Below are positions 1-7,651 of a DNA stretch of 56,656 bases, in pieces; within the stretch, counting starts at the first letter, position 1, and each line of letters starts with the position of its first letter. This stretch comes from a virus. The stretch covers positions 1 to 56,656 of IMG/VR virus record IMGVR_UViG_3300031552_000005. One strand, written 5' to 3'. The translations under genes were made by a program, and so were the position numbers. The notes under the pieces are model-generated. The model was not told the DNA's origin. It was given only the letters and a program-made list of their open reading frames with translations, and searched no databases.

Positions 1-864
1 ACAAAATTAACAAAAGGGATGTATAATGCAACTCAAGAAATTTGGGACATTAAAAAAAGTAAAAAAGAAGAATTCTTAAAATATTTTGATTATAAAGAAT
101 ATTTTAAGAATCTTAATGAAACAAAAGATTTTTTATTAATTGAAAAATCAGAAATTAATGAAAAAAGAAAAGAACGAAGAGAAAGAAACTACCAATTTGA
201 AAAAATTGATTATTCAAAAAAACTTATTGAAAAAAAAGAAACACTTTTTACAGAACTTTTTGAAACTTATAACTGTTATAATAATGGACAAAAAATTTCT
301 CATGCAGAAATTGAAGGAATCACAAAAAACGTCCATGAAAATTATGATTATAATTATTATTCAAAATCATATGGACATCCAAAAAAATGGACATCTTCAA
401 CTATCATATTTGATGTTACAAAAATAAAATTATCAGAAAGAGAATTGATAAAAATTGATAATATTATTAATATCGAAATATTATCAAAAAAGAAATTTAG
501 TAACATTACATTTCTTCATACACGATCCGCGAAATTAAACAAACATAAAAAATTTGATATTGTAAATTATTATATAGTTTATGATGGTTCTTATGCATAT
601 CATTCAGAAAAATCTATAAAACATGCTTTTGCAGGATATCAAAGAAAAATAAAAACTCTTGTAATTAAAGAAACGGGATTAACACTTGATACTGAAATAA
701 CAAGAACATTATATGCAAAACTTACAGGCGCATGTAAAGCTGGTATAAAAGAATTTTGTAGAAAAAATGATTTAGAAAATAAAAAGAAAATGAAACTTTC
801 TGAATTATTACCTTTAATAAAAAATGAATACGGTTACGAAAAAATAATAGCTTTATTAAATTAA
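1..864 (+). CDS. Unknown phage protein, 5' end possibly outside window
   Basis: The frame is open from the first base, so the true start may lie to the left. The first ATG (19) has AAAAGGG touching it with no spacer, a poor ribosome site. From that ATG the protein has 281 residues. It is rich in Lys, Asn and Tyr; the first third is highly charged and probably helical, and the end (KMKLSELLPLIKNEYGYEK) looks like an amphipathic helix. No signal peptide, membrane segment or catalytic motif is visible and I do not recognise the family. It is followed by two hairpins before the next gene, so it probably ends its own transcript. Confidence 0.6.
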   Translation, partial: TKLTKGMYNATQEIWDIKKSKKEEFLKYFDYKEYFKNLNETKDFLLIEKSEINEKRKERRERNYQFEKIDYSKKLIEKKETLFTELFETYNCYNNGQKISHAEIEGITKNVHENYDYNYYSKSYGHPKKWTSSTIIFDVTKIKLSERELIKIDNIINIEILSKKKFSNITFLHTRSAKLNKHKKFDIVNYYIVYDGSYAYHSEKSIKHAFAGYQRKIKTLVIKETGLTLDTEITRTLYAKLTGACKAGIKEFCRKNDLENKKKMKLSELLPLIKNEYGYEKIIALLN

Positions 865-869
865 TTTAT

Positions 870-904
870 AGGAGTTCAGATATAACGTTGTTTGTCTGAT
901 CTCC
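870..904 (+). other. 10-bp hairpin with 14-base loop
   Basis: GGAGTTCAGA pairs with TCTGATCTCC (one T-T mismatch) around the loop TATAACGTTGTTTG. It lies directly after the stop of the left-edge gene and is not followed by a T run, so it is not a simple terminator. It could protect the mRNA end or act with the terminator hairpin just downstream. Confidence 0.5.
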
Positions 905-910
905 TTAATA

Positions 911-938
911 AGCGAGGTTGAAACATACCTCGTTTTTA
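911..938 (+). terminator. Intrinsic terminator before the sigma-like gene
   Basis: CGAGGT and ACCTCG form a 6-bp stem around TGAAACAT and are followed by GTTTTTAT. It lies 19 bases before the start of the next gene, so that gene needs its own promoter or read-through of this signal. Confidence 0.65.
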
Positions 939-956
939 TATAAAAGGAGCTTATAT

Positions 957-1598
957 ATGTATAATAAATCTAATATTTTTAAAAATGCATGGTTTATTTA
1001 TAATTATAAATTAAAAAAATCTTATACTTATTCTTTTAGTAGTGCTTTAAAATTAGCATGGAGAAAAGAAAAAGAAAAAATATATAATAATGCATATAAA
1101 ATAATAAATAAAGTTAGTTGGTATTATAGTATTAAATATAAATTAGATTATGACGACATATATTCTTATTGTAATGAATTATTATTACAGATAATAAAAA
1201 AATATAAATCTTCTATTGGTACTTTTGAAGGATTTTTATTTAAACAATTAAATTTTTATGTTTCTAATTATTGTAAAAAGGAAAAATTAAGAAAAGAGCA
1301 TGATTTTATTTTACAATTTAATTTACCTATTATTTATGAAAATATATATAAAGAAAAAGAAAATATCAGCAAGTTAACTGAACAAATTATAAATTATTGT
1401 ATAAATAAAAATATTAATTCTAAAATGATTTATCAAAAAATTAAATATAAAAATAAAATTTATAATTATGCTTTAAATTTAGAAAAAATAACTCAAAAAA
1501 ATATTAAAGAATATTTTAAAAATTTAGGATATTCTTTAAATGATATTTTAAATGCTTTTAGAGAAATTAAATTTTTATTAAAGGAGGGAATGATATGA
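957..1598 (+). CDS. Sigma-factor-like protein (region 2 similarity)
   Basis: I place the start at the ATG at 957 because TAAAAGGAGC sits 8 bases upstream; the ATG at 918 lies inside the terminator hairpin. The product is 213 residues. SFSSALKLAWRKEK matches the N-terminal signature of phage-borne sigma-like proteins. LDYDDIYSYCNELLLQ followed by KYKSSIGTFEGFLFKQL and a basic stretch resembles sigma-70 region 2 (DDLxQE...YDxxxGxFxxYL). The C-terminal part is long, helical and lysine-rich, without a clear region 4. It may direct host RNA polymerase to the repeated phage promoters seen in the window. The family assignment is moderately sure; the promoter link is inference. It overlaps the next gene by four bases (ATGA). 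Confidence 0.6.
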   Translation: MYNKSNIFKNAWFIYNYKLKKSYTYSFSSALKLAWRKEKEKIYNNAYKIINKVSWYYSIKYKLDYDDIYSYCNELLLQIIKKYKSSIGTFEGFLFKQLNFYVSNYCKKEKLRKEHDFILQFNLPIIYENIYKEKENISKLTEQIINYCINKNINSKMIYQKIKYKNKIYNYALNLEKITQKNIKEYFKNLGYSLNDILNAFREIKFLLKEGMI

Positions 1599-1744
1599 CG
1601 GAAAAAATAAATGATAGTAAAATTATAGATGAAGAAATTTATGGAGAATTTAATCATTTAAAAAAACGTCTATTAAAAATAAATAAAGAAACAGAAAAAG
1701 CATTAAAAGAAATCGATTTTATTTGTAAAAATAATTTTAAATAA
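1595..1744 (+). CDS. Small helical protein (49 aa), unknown
   Basis: The gene starts in an ATGA overlap with the sigma-like gene and has a strong AAAGGAGGGA ribosome site, so translation is probably coupled. The product is charged and predicted fully helical (HLKKRLLKINKETEKALKEI), which suggests a coiled-coil partner, possibly of the preceding sigma-like protein. No known family is recognised. Confidence 0.6.
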   Translation: MTEKINDSKIIDEEIYGEFNHLKKRLLKINKETEKALKEIDFICKNNFK

Positions 1745-1749
1745 ATTTA

Positions 1750-1777
1750 TTTATTTTTATATAAAAAATATTATAAT
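1750..1777 (+). promoter_or_regulatory. Promoter upstream of tRNA-like RNA 1
   Basis: TTTATT (1750-1755), a 16-base spacer and TATAAT (1772-1777). The block TATAAAAAATATTATAATA recurs upstream of three - strand genes (near 30,716, 34,530 and 48,372), so it looks like a phage promoter family. The start point would lie about 20 bases before the RNA. Confidence 0.5.
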
Positions 1778-1800
1778 ATAGTATATTATGATTAATTATA

Positions 1801-1914
1801 ATAGTTGCTATGTGGCGGAATAGAGACGTTGTCGAAAAACAATAATAGTAATTAGCTTGTTAAGAGATCAAGAATAAAAAATCTGTAAGAATCGAATCTT
1901 ACCATAGCAACTAT
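1801..1914 (+). ncRNA. tRNA-like structured RNA, copy 1
   Basis: An 11-bp terminal stem closes the element (ATAGTTGCTAT with ATAGCAACTAT; core 1804-1911, 108 nt). Inside it, TGTGGCGGAAT..AGACG resembles the D-arm side of bacterial tRNA-Leu, and GTAAG..CTTAC around AATCGAAT resembles a T-arm. The GG of the D-loop and the normal TTC of the T-loop are missing. A small hairpin (GTTGT/ACAAT, loop CGAAAA, 1828-1843) sits where an anticodon arm would be, followed by an over-long variable region of about 40 nt. No proper anticodon loop is seen. Copy 2 at 45,943-46,077 has the same first 21 and last 23 bases but a different centre. It is not a standard tRNA; function unknown. Confidence 0.6.
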
Positions 1915-1964
1915 ATATTTATATGATGGATTTTTTCTACAAGCGGAAATTAAGGGGTGAAATA

Positions 1965-2570
1965 ATGAAACTAAACGTAAGCTATCTTAAAAAAATAGGG
2001 GCATGTTCTGAGGCTATTGAATATTATAGTGAGAAATACGGCGACAATGAAGTCGATGTATTAACTGCATTCAATGAAGCTGAAATTGACTGGCAAGTAT
2101 GGTTCATGGGTAATGCCGATATTGATATTGTCAAATTATTAATTGACAATGGAGCTGATGTGAATGCTAAGGATGATTTCGGCTGGACAGCATTGATGTG
2201 GGCGAGCCGTTGTGGCAATTATAATATTGTCAAATTATTAATTGACAATGGAGCTGATGTGAATGCTAAGAATTATTTCGGCAGTACAGCATTGATGGAG
2301 GCTAGTAGCTTTGGTCGTATTGATATTGTCAAATTATTAATTAATAATGGAGCTGATGTGAATGCTAGTGCTAATAATGGCTGGACTGCATTGATGTTGG
2401 CTAGTCGTTGTGGCCATTATAATATTGTTAGATTGCTACTCGAAGCGGGTGCTGATGTAAATGCTAAAGATGATGATGGCAGTACGGCATTGATGTTGGC
2501 GAGTCGTAATGGTTATATTGATATTGTTAGATTATTGAAAAGCAAGGAGTTAAATAATGAAGATAGGTGA
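1965..2570 (+). CDS. Ankyrin-repeat protein
   Basis: The preferred start is the ATG at 1965, with AAGGGGTGA upstream. The 201-residue product has a short N-terminal cap and four ankyrin repeats with the consensus GADVNAKDxxGxTALMxA and DIVKLLIDN, ending in a half repeat. Ankyrin arrays bind other proteins; here the partner is unknown. There is no signal peptide. The gene is clearly richer in G and C than its neighbours, and its repeats are almost identical at the DNA level, which points to recent acquisition from a bacterial host and recent repeat expansion. It could act on host proteins during infection (inference). Confidence 0.9.
   Translation: MKLNVSYLKKIGACSEAIEYYSEKYGDNEVDVLTAFNEAEIDWQVWFMGNADIDIVKLLIDNGADVNAKDDFGWTALMWASRCGNYNIVKLLIDNGADVNAKNYFGSTALMEASSFGRIDIVKLLINNGADVNASANNGWTALMLASRCGHYNIVRLLLEAGADVNAKDDDGSTALMLASRNGYIDIVRLLKSKELNNEDR
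2125..2369 (+). repeat. Tandem 99-bp ankyrin DNA repeats
   Basis: A 47-base block beginning ATATTGTCAAATTATTAATT occurs at 2125-2171 and again without change at 2224-2270, and a third copy with a few changes lies at 2323-2369, each 99 bp apart (33 codons). Repeat number can change without breaking the frame. Confidence 0.9.
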
Positions 2571-2883
2571 TAAAGTAATAATTAAACAATTATCAAGAAA
2601 AAAATTTTCAACAATGCAGAATAAATTATGGTTTTGTTCTTATGAAGATTATTTAGAACGTAGAAAAAAGTTTTTTAATAAAATTGGAAAAATAATTTAT
2701 ATTTCTAGATTAGAACCAAATTTTAAGGTTAAAGTAAAAAGAGTAAAAGAATGCAAACATTTTTATAAAAAAGAATTGGTATTATTAAAAAATAAAATTA
2801 CAGAAAAACAATTAAAAAAATATGGGAAATATGAGATTTATGTTTTTCAAAATAAGGAATGTTTTTTTATAAAAAAGATTTGA
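2557..2883 (+). CDS. Unknown basic protein (108 aa)
   Basis: Starts inside the end of the ankyrin gene (14-bp overlap) after AAGGAG. The product is basic, beginning MKIGDKVIIKQL, which resembles a small beta-barrel (KOW or SH3-like) start found in phage proteins that control translation or bind RNA, but I cannot assign a family. AT content returns to the phage average here, unlike the ankyrin gene. Confidence 0.6.
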   Translation: MKIGDKVIIKQLSRKKFSTMQNKLWFCSYEDYLERRKKFFNKIGKIIYISRLEPNFKVKVKRVKECKHFYKKELVLLKNKITEKQLKKYGKYEIYVFQNKECFFIKKI

Positions 2884-2950
2884 TTATACAAATAGAAATA
2901 ATTTCAAAAAATAATAAAATTAGTATAGCTTATTTTTATGGTGAGTAATA

Positions 2951-4030
2951 ATGATAAATTCAAAATTTGAAGTATCTGATAGACAAAAAACAGTAGAACA
3001 GCAAAGGGATGATATTCAAAAAGTTTATAATTTTTGTAAACATTATTTTAAACAATATCATAAATTTCCTAAATTAATAAAAATATCTAATGCTACTGAA
3101 TTAAATAACGAGCAAATAAAACTTATTTTGAAATTTCTTATAAGTAAAAATTATTTAAAAATATATGGTAATAATTATTATTTTCCTGAACAAAAAATAA
3201 GTAGAAAAAAGAAAATAATAAAAAAAGAAGAATCTAAAAAAGAAATAAAAAAAATACATATAACTTTTGATAGATTTATTGAAATAATTCAAACTATATT
3301 TACAGGTATTATTTCTACTATTGGTAATTTGTTTACTGTAATTACAGGAGTTTTTTTATCTACTTATTTTACTTATATTTGGTTTATTGATTATTTTGAT
3401 GGTTTAATTCCGATTATTTTAAGTATGTTTATTGTATTTGGTAGTTTAATTTCTTATCAAAATTATAAAAAACAAAATAAAAAACGGTATTTTGTATTTT
3501 GGATAATAATAATTTCCTTTAGTATTGTTACTGGAATTTCAGGACAACTAAATAAAGGGATAGAAAAAAAAATAATATTAGAGGAAACTAATGTTAATGC
3601 TAATAATAAAACTTTATTATTTAATGATTATAGTAATAGAATAAAAGATATTAAGATAGAAATAGAAAGTGTAAGAAAAGAAAGAGAAAAATTACAAGAA
3701 TTTTTATCTAATACTTCTTTTGATAATACTGATGATAAAAAAGAATATAAAGATATTAATTATAGAATTTATTTAAAAAATAATGATTTGAATAAATTAA
3801 GAGATGAATTAACTAAATTAGAAAAAGAAAAAGAAAATTTATTAAAAGAAGATGTTAAATTAAATATAACTGAAAAAATAGATTTTTTTACATGGTTAAA
3901 TTCTTTTACTAATATAAATGCAGATTGGTTTAAATTACTTTTATATACTTTATTGGCTATATTTGCAGATATTTTACCGCCAGTAAATTTAAGTAATTTA
4001 TTAGTTTATTATAAAAGGAGTAAAAAATGA
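2951..4030 (+). CDS. Membrane protein with N-terminal winged-helix-like part and coiled coil
   Basis: The 359-residue product has three parts. Residues 20-80 look like a winged helix (KFPKLIKISNATELNNEQIK then LISKNYLKIYGNNYYF). Residues about 105-200 hold three to four membrane segments (FTGIISTIGNLFTVITGVFL, IPIILSMFIVFGSLI, FVFWIIIISFSIVTGI). Residues 215-315 are a long charged coiled coil, and a last hydrophobic segment (LLLYTLLAIFADI) ends the protein. It overlaps the next gene by four bases. No known family is recognised; a membrane-tethered regulator or an exclusion protein are both possible (inference). Confidence 0.65.
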   Translation: MINSKFEVSDRQKTVEQQRDDIQKVYNFCKHYFKQYHKFPKLIKISNATELNNEQIKLILKFLISKNYLKIYGNNYYFPEQKISRKKKIIKKEESKKEIKKIHITFDRFIEIIQTIFTGIISTIGNLFTVITGVFLSTYFTYIWFIDYFDGLIPIILSMFIVFGSLISYQNYKKQNKKRYFVFWIIIISFSIVTGISGQLNKGIEKKIILEETNVNANNKTLLFNDYSNRIKDIKIEIESVRKEREKLQEFLSNTSFDNTDDKKEYKDINYRIYLKNNDLNKLRDELTKLEKEKENLLKEDVKLNITEKIDFFTWLNSFTNINADWFKLLLYTLLAIFADILPPVNLSNLLVYYKRSKK

Positions 4031-4224
4031 AAATATTATTTTTTATAATTTTATACTTTATTTTTTCTATATTATTTATTATAATATTATGTAAAACTAT
4101 TTTTAATAAAAAAAATGAAATACATTCTTGTAAAGATTGTGATTTTTTAAAAAATAATTATTGTTTATATCTAAATAAAAAAATTAAAAATATAAATAAA
4201 TTAAATTGTATAAAGGAGGAATAA
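4027..4224 (+). CDS. Small membrane protein with cysteine cluster
   Basis: 65 residues: an N-terminal membrane segment (FFIILYFIFSILFIIILC) and a soluble tail with CKDCDF, NNYC and LNC, a possible metal site. It starts in an ATGA overlap with the previous membrane protein and is followed directly by the lipoprotein gene, so the three form one operon with probably related roles at the host membrane. No family recognised. Confidence 0.6.
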   Translation: MKILFFIILYFIFSILFIIILCKTIFNKKNEIHSCKDCDFLKNNYCLYLNKKIKNINKLNCIKEE

Positions 4225-4914
4225 ATGAAAAAATTATTACTTTTTATTTTATTTTTTATTTTATGTTGTTGTCAAAATCCTATTATTAACAAAACAGAAA
4301 AAGAAATTTTAATTAAAGAAATTACGAAAAAAGACAATATGACTATTGTTGATAAAAAATTTTATCCAATAGAAGAACCTTTAGTAATTAAATTTAAAAA
4401 ATTTCTACCTAAAGGAAGCTTATACGCAGGTCAAGGTAATGGTTATAAAGATGTACCTTTAGAGCAAGTACAAACTGATAAGCAAAATGGTAAAAGATAT
4501 TGGGAAAATTCTTATACTCTAACTTCTGATATAGAAACTTTTGATTTAAGTTCTATTTTAGGGGGCAATCATAAAGCTTATAAAATTAGAGTATATTGTG
4601 TAATTACTGATTATGGATTAGTAGAAAATTATTCTAATGCTATTGGGGGGATTGATACTCCTGCCGTAATACATTTTTCAACACCAGGAAGTAATCTAAC
4701 ACCAAGTACATTAACACAAAGATATAATGACACTTATTATAATTGGGTAGATATAATAACAAATGAAGATCAAGAAATTAATGCCTGTATAGATATTACA
4801 GAGCCTTATGATGCTATTACCGATAATGCTAATCCTGGAGTTCATGTATATAAATGGATAGAAATTGAATTAAGAGTATATGCAAAAGGTGAAGAAGTTA
4901 CTTTTATAGAATAA
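4225..4914 (+). CDS. Phage-borne lipoprotein
   Basis: MKKLLLFILFFILCCCQN is a lipoprotein signal peptide with lipobox-like FILC; cleavage would leave a lipid-modified cysteine. The mature part is about 210 residues, mainly beta-type, with no cysteine motif or enzyme site seen. Ribosome site AAAGGAGG precedes the start. Lipoproteins encoded next to phage tail genes often block superinfection or alter the cell surface, but nothing in the sequence proves this here. The gene ends at the bidirectional terminator facing the tail and lysis genes. Confidence 0.8.
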   Translation: MKKLLLFILFFILCCCQNPIINKTEKEILIKEITKKDNMTIVDKKFYPIEEPLVIKFKKFLPKGSLYAGQGNGYKDVPLEQVQTDKQNGKRYWENSYTLTSDIETFDLSSILGGNHKAYKIRVYCVITDYGLVENYSNAIGGIDTPAVIHFSTPGSNLTPSTLTQRYNDTYYNWVDIITNEDQEINACIDITEPYDAITDNANPGVHVYKWIEIELRVYAKGEEVTFIE

Positions 4915-4920
4915 AATAAT

Positions 4921-4950
4921 AATAGAGTAGATATATATATCTACTCTATT
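4921..4950. terminator. Bidirectional terminator (perfect palindrome)
   Basis: AATAGAGTAGATATA is followed immediately by its exact complement, giving a perfect 30-base palindrome between the two convergent transcription units. An A/T run follows on each side, so it can stop transcription from both directions. Confidence 0.8.
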
Positions 4951-5185
4951 TAAAAAAAGCTAAAAATACAGCTAATAAACCGTTGCCAATTGCAATTATT
5001 ATAGTTATTATATGTGCTAATGATGTTCTTTTTTTATCTTTCTTATCTTTCTTATCTTGTTTACAATTATTAATAAATATTTCATGAGGTACTATATATT
5101 TTTCCATTGCTTTATCAAATTTTTCATCTAATTTATCTATTTTTGTTTCCACTCTTTGTAATATTTCTGATTCTATTTTTGTCAT
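4946..5185 (-). CDS. XhlA-like holin accessory protein
   Basis: 79 residues: a charged N-terminal helix (ILQRVETKIDKLDEKFDKAM), a Lys/Asp stretch, and one C-terminal membrane segment (IITIIIAIGNGLLAVFLAFF). This order matches the XhlA/haemolysin family, membrane-associated proteins that work with holins in host lysis. The stop codon lies inside the shared terminator palindrome, so this is the last gene of the leftward transcript. Family assignment is from layout and length. Confidence 0.65.
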   Translation of the reverse strand: MTKIESEILQRVETKIDKLDEKFDKAMEKYIVPHEIFINNCKQDKKDKKDKKRTSLAHIITIIIAIGNGLLAVFLAFFK

Positions 5186-5188
5186 AAT

Positions 5189-5563
5189 TTATACCTCTAT
5201 TAGATCAAGTTCTTCTTGTGTCATTGTTTTTTCAATATCATCAAATATTTTTTTATAGTTATCTTTTGCTTCTTCTTTACTAAATACAAAATCCGGATCA
5301 TTTTTAGATTTTAATAATAATTCATTTTTAAATTTTTCTTTATTTTCTTTAAATATTATTTCTGTTGTTTTTTTAATTATTATTTTATTTTCAATATCAT
5401 AAACTGCATTATGTTTAATATTATCAATAATTTCTGGATAATTTTTTTTTGTTAAAATAAATGTATTATCATTTAATTCTAATTCTTCTCCTGAAATAGA
5501 TAATATTTTTCTTAAATTAATATTATCTAAATATGGCTTATTATCAATTTTTATATATGTCAT
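5189..5563 (-). CDS. Unknown protein next to tail fibre
   Basis: 124 residues, soluble and acidic. MTYIKIDNKPYLDNI with a charged helical C-terminus (KNDPDFVFSKEEAKDNYKKI) lies directly after the fibre-type gene. Its size and place fit a tail fibre assembly or capping protein, but no family motif is visible and I leave the role open. Confidence 0.5.
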   Translation of the reverse strand: MTYIKIDNKPYLDNINLRKILSISGEELELNDNTFILTKKNYPEIIDNIKHNAVYDIENKIIIKKTTEIIFKENKEKFKNELLLKSKNDPDFVFSKEEAKDNYKKIFDDIEKTMTQEELDLIEV

Positions 5564-5575
5564 TTTTTCTCTCCT

Positions 5576-7006
5576 TTATGCTTTAAATTGTAATTGCTGA
5601 TTAATATACCAATCCTGTGTGGTAATATCTATTGCAATTGCATTATCTTGCGTATATGTAATACCCCCGCCATTTGTTTGTCTTTTTATTGAATTTAAAT
5701 CCACCTGAAATATGGTTTCTCCTCTTGACGCAGCTGTTGCTGACCCACAAAGCGGAATAAAAGAATTATTGCCTGTGCCGTCTGTAGAAATAGAATATTT
5801 ATATTCTATATCAATAATATTTATTCCAAAATTATGATAAAAATTATAATCAACATTTTTTGATGCTCCTGTTCCTTCATCTACATCTGCTGTATCAGAA
5901 TTTGCAGCCGTTAATGTTGCCCCATCTGTGAAAACACCTGTTCCACCCGTAATATTATAAAAATATAATGTTCCTGCAGCACCTGTGCCACCTGAATCAT
6001 AAATACAAGTTACAGTAGTTGTACCATCAGAAAAGGTCATGCCCGACCAATCTACTGCTGCTGATTTATTATCATATGTTACACCATTTCCCATTTCTAC
6101 ACCTGTATAATCATTTCTGTTTTGATATCCTATTGTTAATATTGTCATCCCCGACATTTTCCAATCAATCCCATTATTGAAATATCTGAATCCGTCACCT
6201 TTTGAATAAATTGGATTTCCAGATATTTGCCGTCCTTTATATCTTACTTTTTCACTACCTTCGGCATCAACCCAAACAAGACCTTCATTTGTGGCTTCAT
6301 GTTCTATATCATACCACTTCCCAATATTATCGGCTATTGTTGGAAGTGTAATTGTAATAACTCCATATTGTGCCGCTGTATTACATTTAACTAATATTTT
6401 TGTACCTGATATTATTGTATCTGCAATAACATAATCAGCAGTAACTTCAATAATTCCTTGTGCTGGTTTTGCTAATCCAGTCCAATCTGCACTAGAAGCA
6501 GTTCCAGTAGCAATATAAATATTATTATTTGAACTATCTATAAAAGTTTGTCCTAAAAATGTTGGGGTGATTGTAGGTGCTGCTGTTCCCGTTAATGTAT
6601 AAGTAGAAAAAGTTCGTTTCACCCATGAAGCACCATTCCAAATAAATGTAATTTCTGATCCAGGATATAATATTTCTAAATTTGGTAATCCTATTACATT
6701 TGCACTTGATCCAGATTCATTTCTGATTATAATTTCTTTTGCATCTCCAAAACTTCCAGGAAATGTCATTGTACAATTTCCAGCAATTGTACAAATTAAT
6801 AATTGTTTTCTAATAGTTGTACTAATTACATGAGTTGCCCCTGTTATTGCTACTACAAGCGGAGAATAATCAGATAATGTTTGTACATATTCTGCAATTT
6901 TTGCTTGTGAAACTGATTTATCTGTTGTAGATTGTCTACAATGTATAATATCTGCCGGTGCAACTACTGTGGTTATTGGTAGATCGGTAATTGTGCGGTT
7001 AGCCAT
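5576..7006 (-). CDS. Tail fibre / receptor-binding type protein
   Basis: 476 residues. The start MANRTITDLPITT is typical of phage tail fibre attachment ends. The body is Gly, Thr and Ser rich with beta-type sequence (TLTGTAAPTITPTFLGQTFI) and no membrane segment. It lies just after the DUF2612 baseplate gene, where the distal fibre is normally encoded. It probably contacts the host surface. The C-terminal region has low similarity to anything I know, as expected for host-range proteins. Confidence 0.7.
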   Translation of the reverse strand: MANRTITDLPITTVVAPADIIHCRQSTTDKSVSQAKIAEYVQTLSDYSPLVVAITGATHVISTTIRKQLLICTIAGNCTMTFPGSFGDAKEIIIRNESGSSANVIGLPNLEILYPGSEITFIWNGASWVKRTFSTYTLTGTAAPTITPTFLGQTFIDSSNNNIYIATGTASSADWTGLAKPAQGIIEVTADYVIADTIISGTKILVKCNTAAQYGVITITLPTIADNIGKWYDIEHEATNEGLVWVDAEGSEKVRYKGRQISGNPIYSKGDGFRYFNNGIDWKMSGMTILTIGYQNRNDYTGVEMGNGVTYDNKSAAVDWSGMTFSDGTTTVTCIYDSGGTGAAGTLYFYNITGGTGVFTDGATLTAANSDTADVDEGTGASKNVDYNFYHNFGINIIDIEYKYSISTDGTGNNSFIPLCGSATAASRGETIFQVDLNSIKRQTNGGGITYTQDNAIAIDITTQDWYINQQLQFKA

Positions 7007-7024
7007 TTTGTCCTCCTAAATTTT

Positions 7025-7639
7025 TTAAGTTACTATCATAAATTCGCCATCATCTAATTCTACAAATCCGCCATCATCAAGAATTAAATTATAAGCGATT
7101 AAAAGCCCTACTCCTGCTGGCAATACTTGATATAATAAATCTTCTGCAATATCATCAGGTAGCCATAATATCATTGTACCACCATCATCAAGTTCCATTA
7201 AAAATCCATCATCAAGTTCTAAATCATATTCAAGATATAATCCGATATCTCCATCTTGCCATAATTGTATTTTTGCAGGGTATACTCCAACTAATTGTAC
7301 ATCCGTAGCATTATAAAGACTTATTGCAGTTTTTATAATAGCTTCTGGAGTTCCAGAACTGAAATTAATTTCTGCTTTTATTTTTAATAATGTTCTGTAC
7401 GCTTCATCCATCCTGCCCTGTCTTTCTAATCCTAATATTTTACCAATTATATCAAGAGTTATTCCTTCTCCGTTTTCAATATCAAATTCTGTTATAAGTT
7501 CAAATATGGCCTGTTCTATTTTATTACATTCATTTGCAAAAGCTTCTTGCCATAGTACAAAATTTGGCTTTTCTTTATATTGCTGTAAGAGTAAAGTATT
7601 AAAATCTTTATAATCAGTATTTTGTACTATTTCAATCAT
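7025..7639 (-). CDS. DUF2612-like baseplate protein
   Basis: 204 residues. Residues 45-105 (ENGEGITLDIIGKILGLERQ, then YRTLLKIKAEINFSSGTPE) match the DUF2612 / Mu gp48-like baseplate family, which sits between gpJ and the fibre in myoviruses. The C-terminal third carries two versions of an LDDG-rich beta repeat (LELDDGFLMELDDGGTMI and LILDDGGFVELDDG), an unusual extension likely to link to the fibre. Gene order (gpJ, this protein, fibre) supports the call. Confidence 0.8.
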   Translation of the reverse strand: MIEIVQNTDYKDFNTLLLQQYKEKPNFVLWQEAFANECNKIEQAIFELITEFDIENGEGITLDIIGKILGLERQGRMDEAYRTLLKIKAEINFSSGTPEAIIKTAISLYNATDVQLVGVYPAKIQLWQDGDIGLYLEYDLELDDGFLMELDDGGTMILWLPDDIAEDLLYQVLPAGVGLLIAYNLILDDGGFVELDDGEFMIVT

Positions 7640-7651
7640 TTATATTTCTCC

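Noticed and set aside
1801-1914. Ordinary tRNA gene
   Set aside because: No standard anticodon loop (no T33 with a three-base anticodon in a 7-base loop), no D-loop GG, and a variable region of about 40 nt. The same holds for 45,943-46,077.
2125-2369. CRISPR-like array
   Set aside because: The 99-bp periodic blocks are in-frame ankyrin codons, not short palindromic repeats with unique spacers. No other array was seen.
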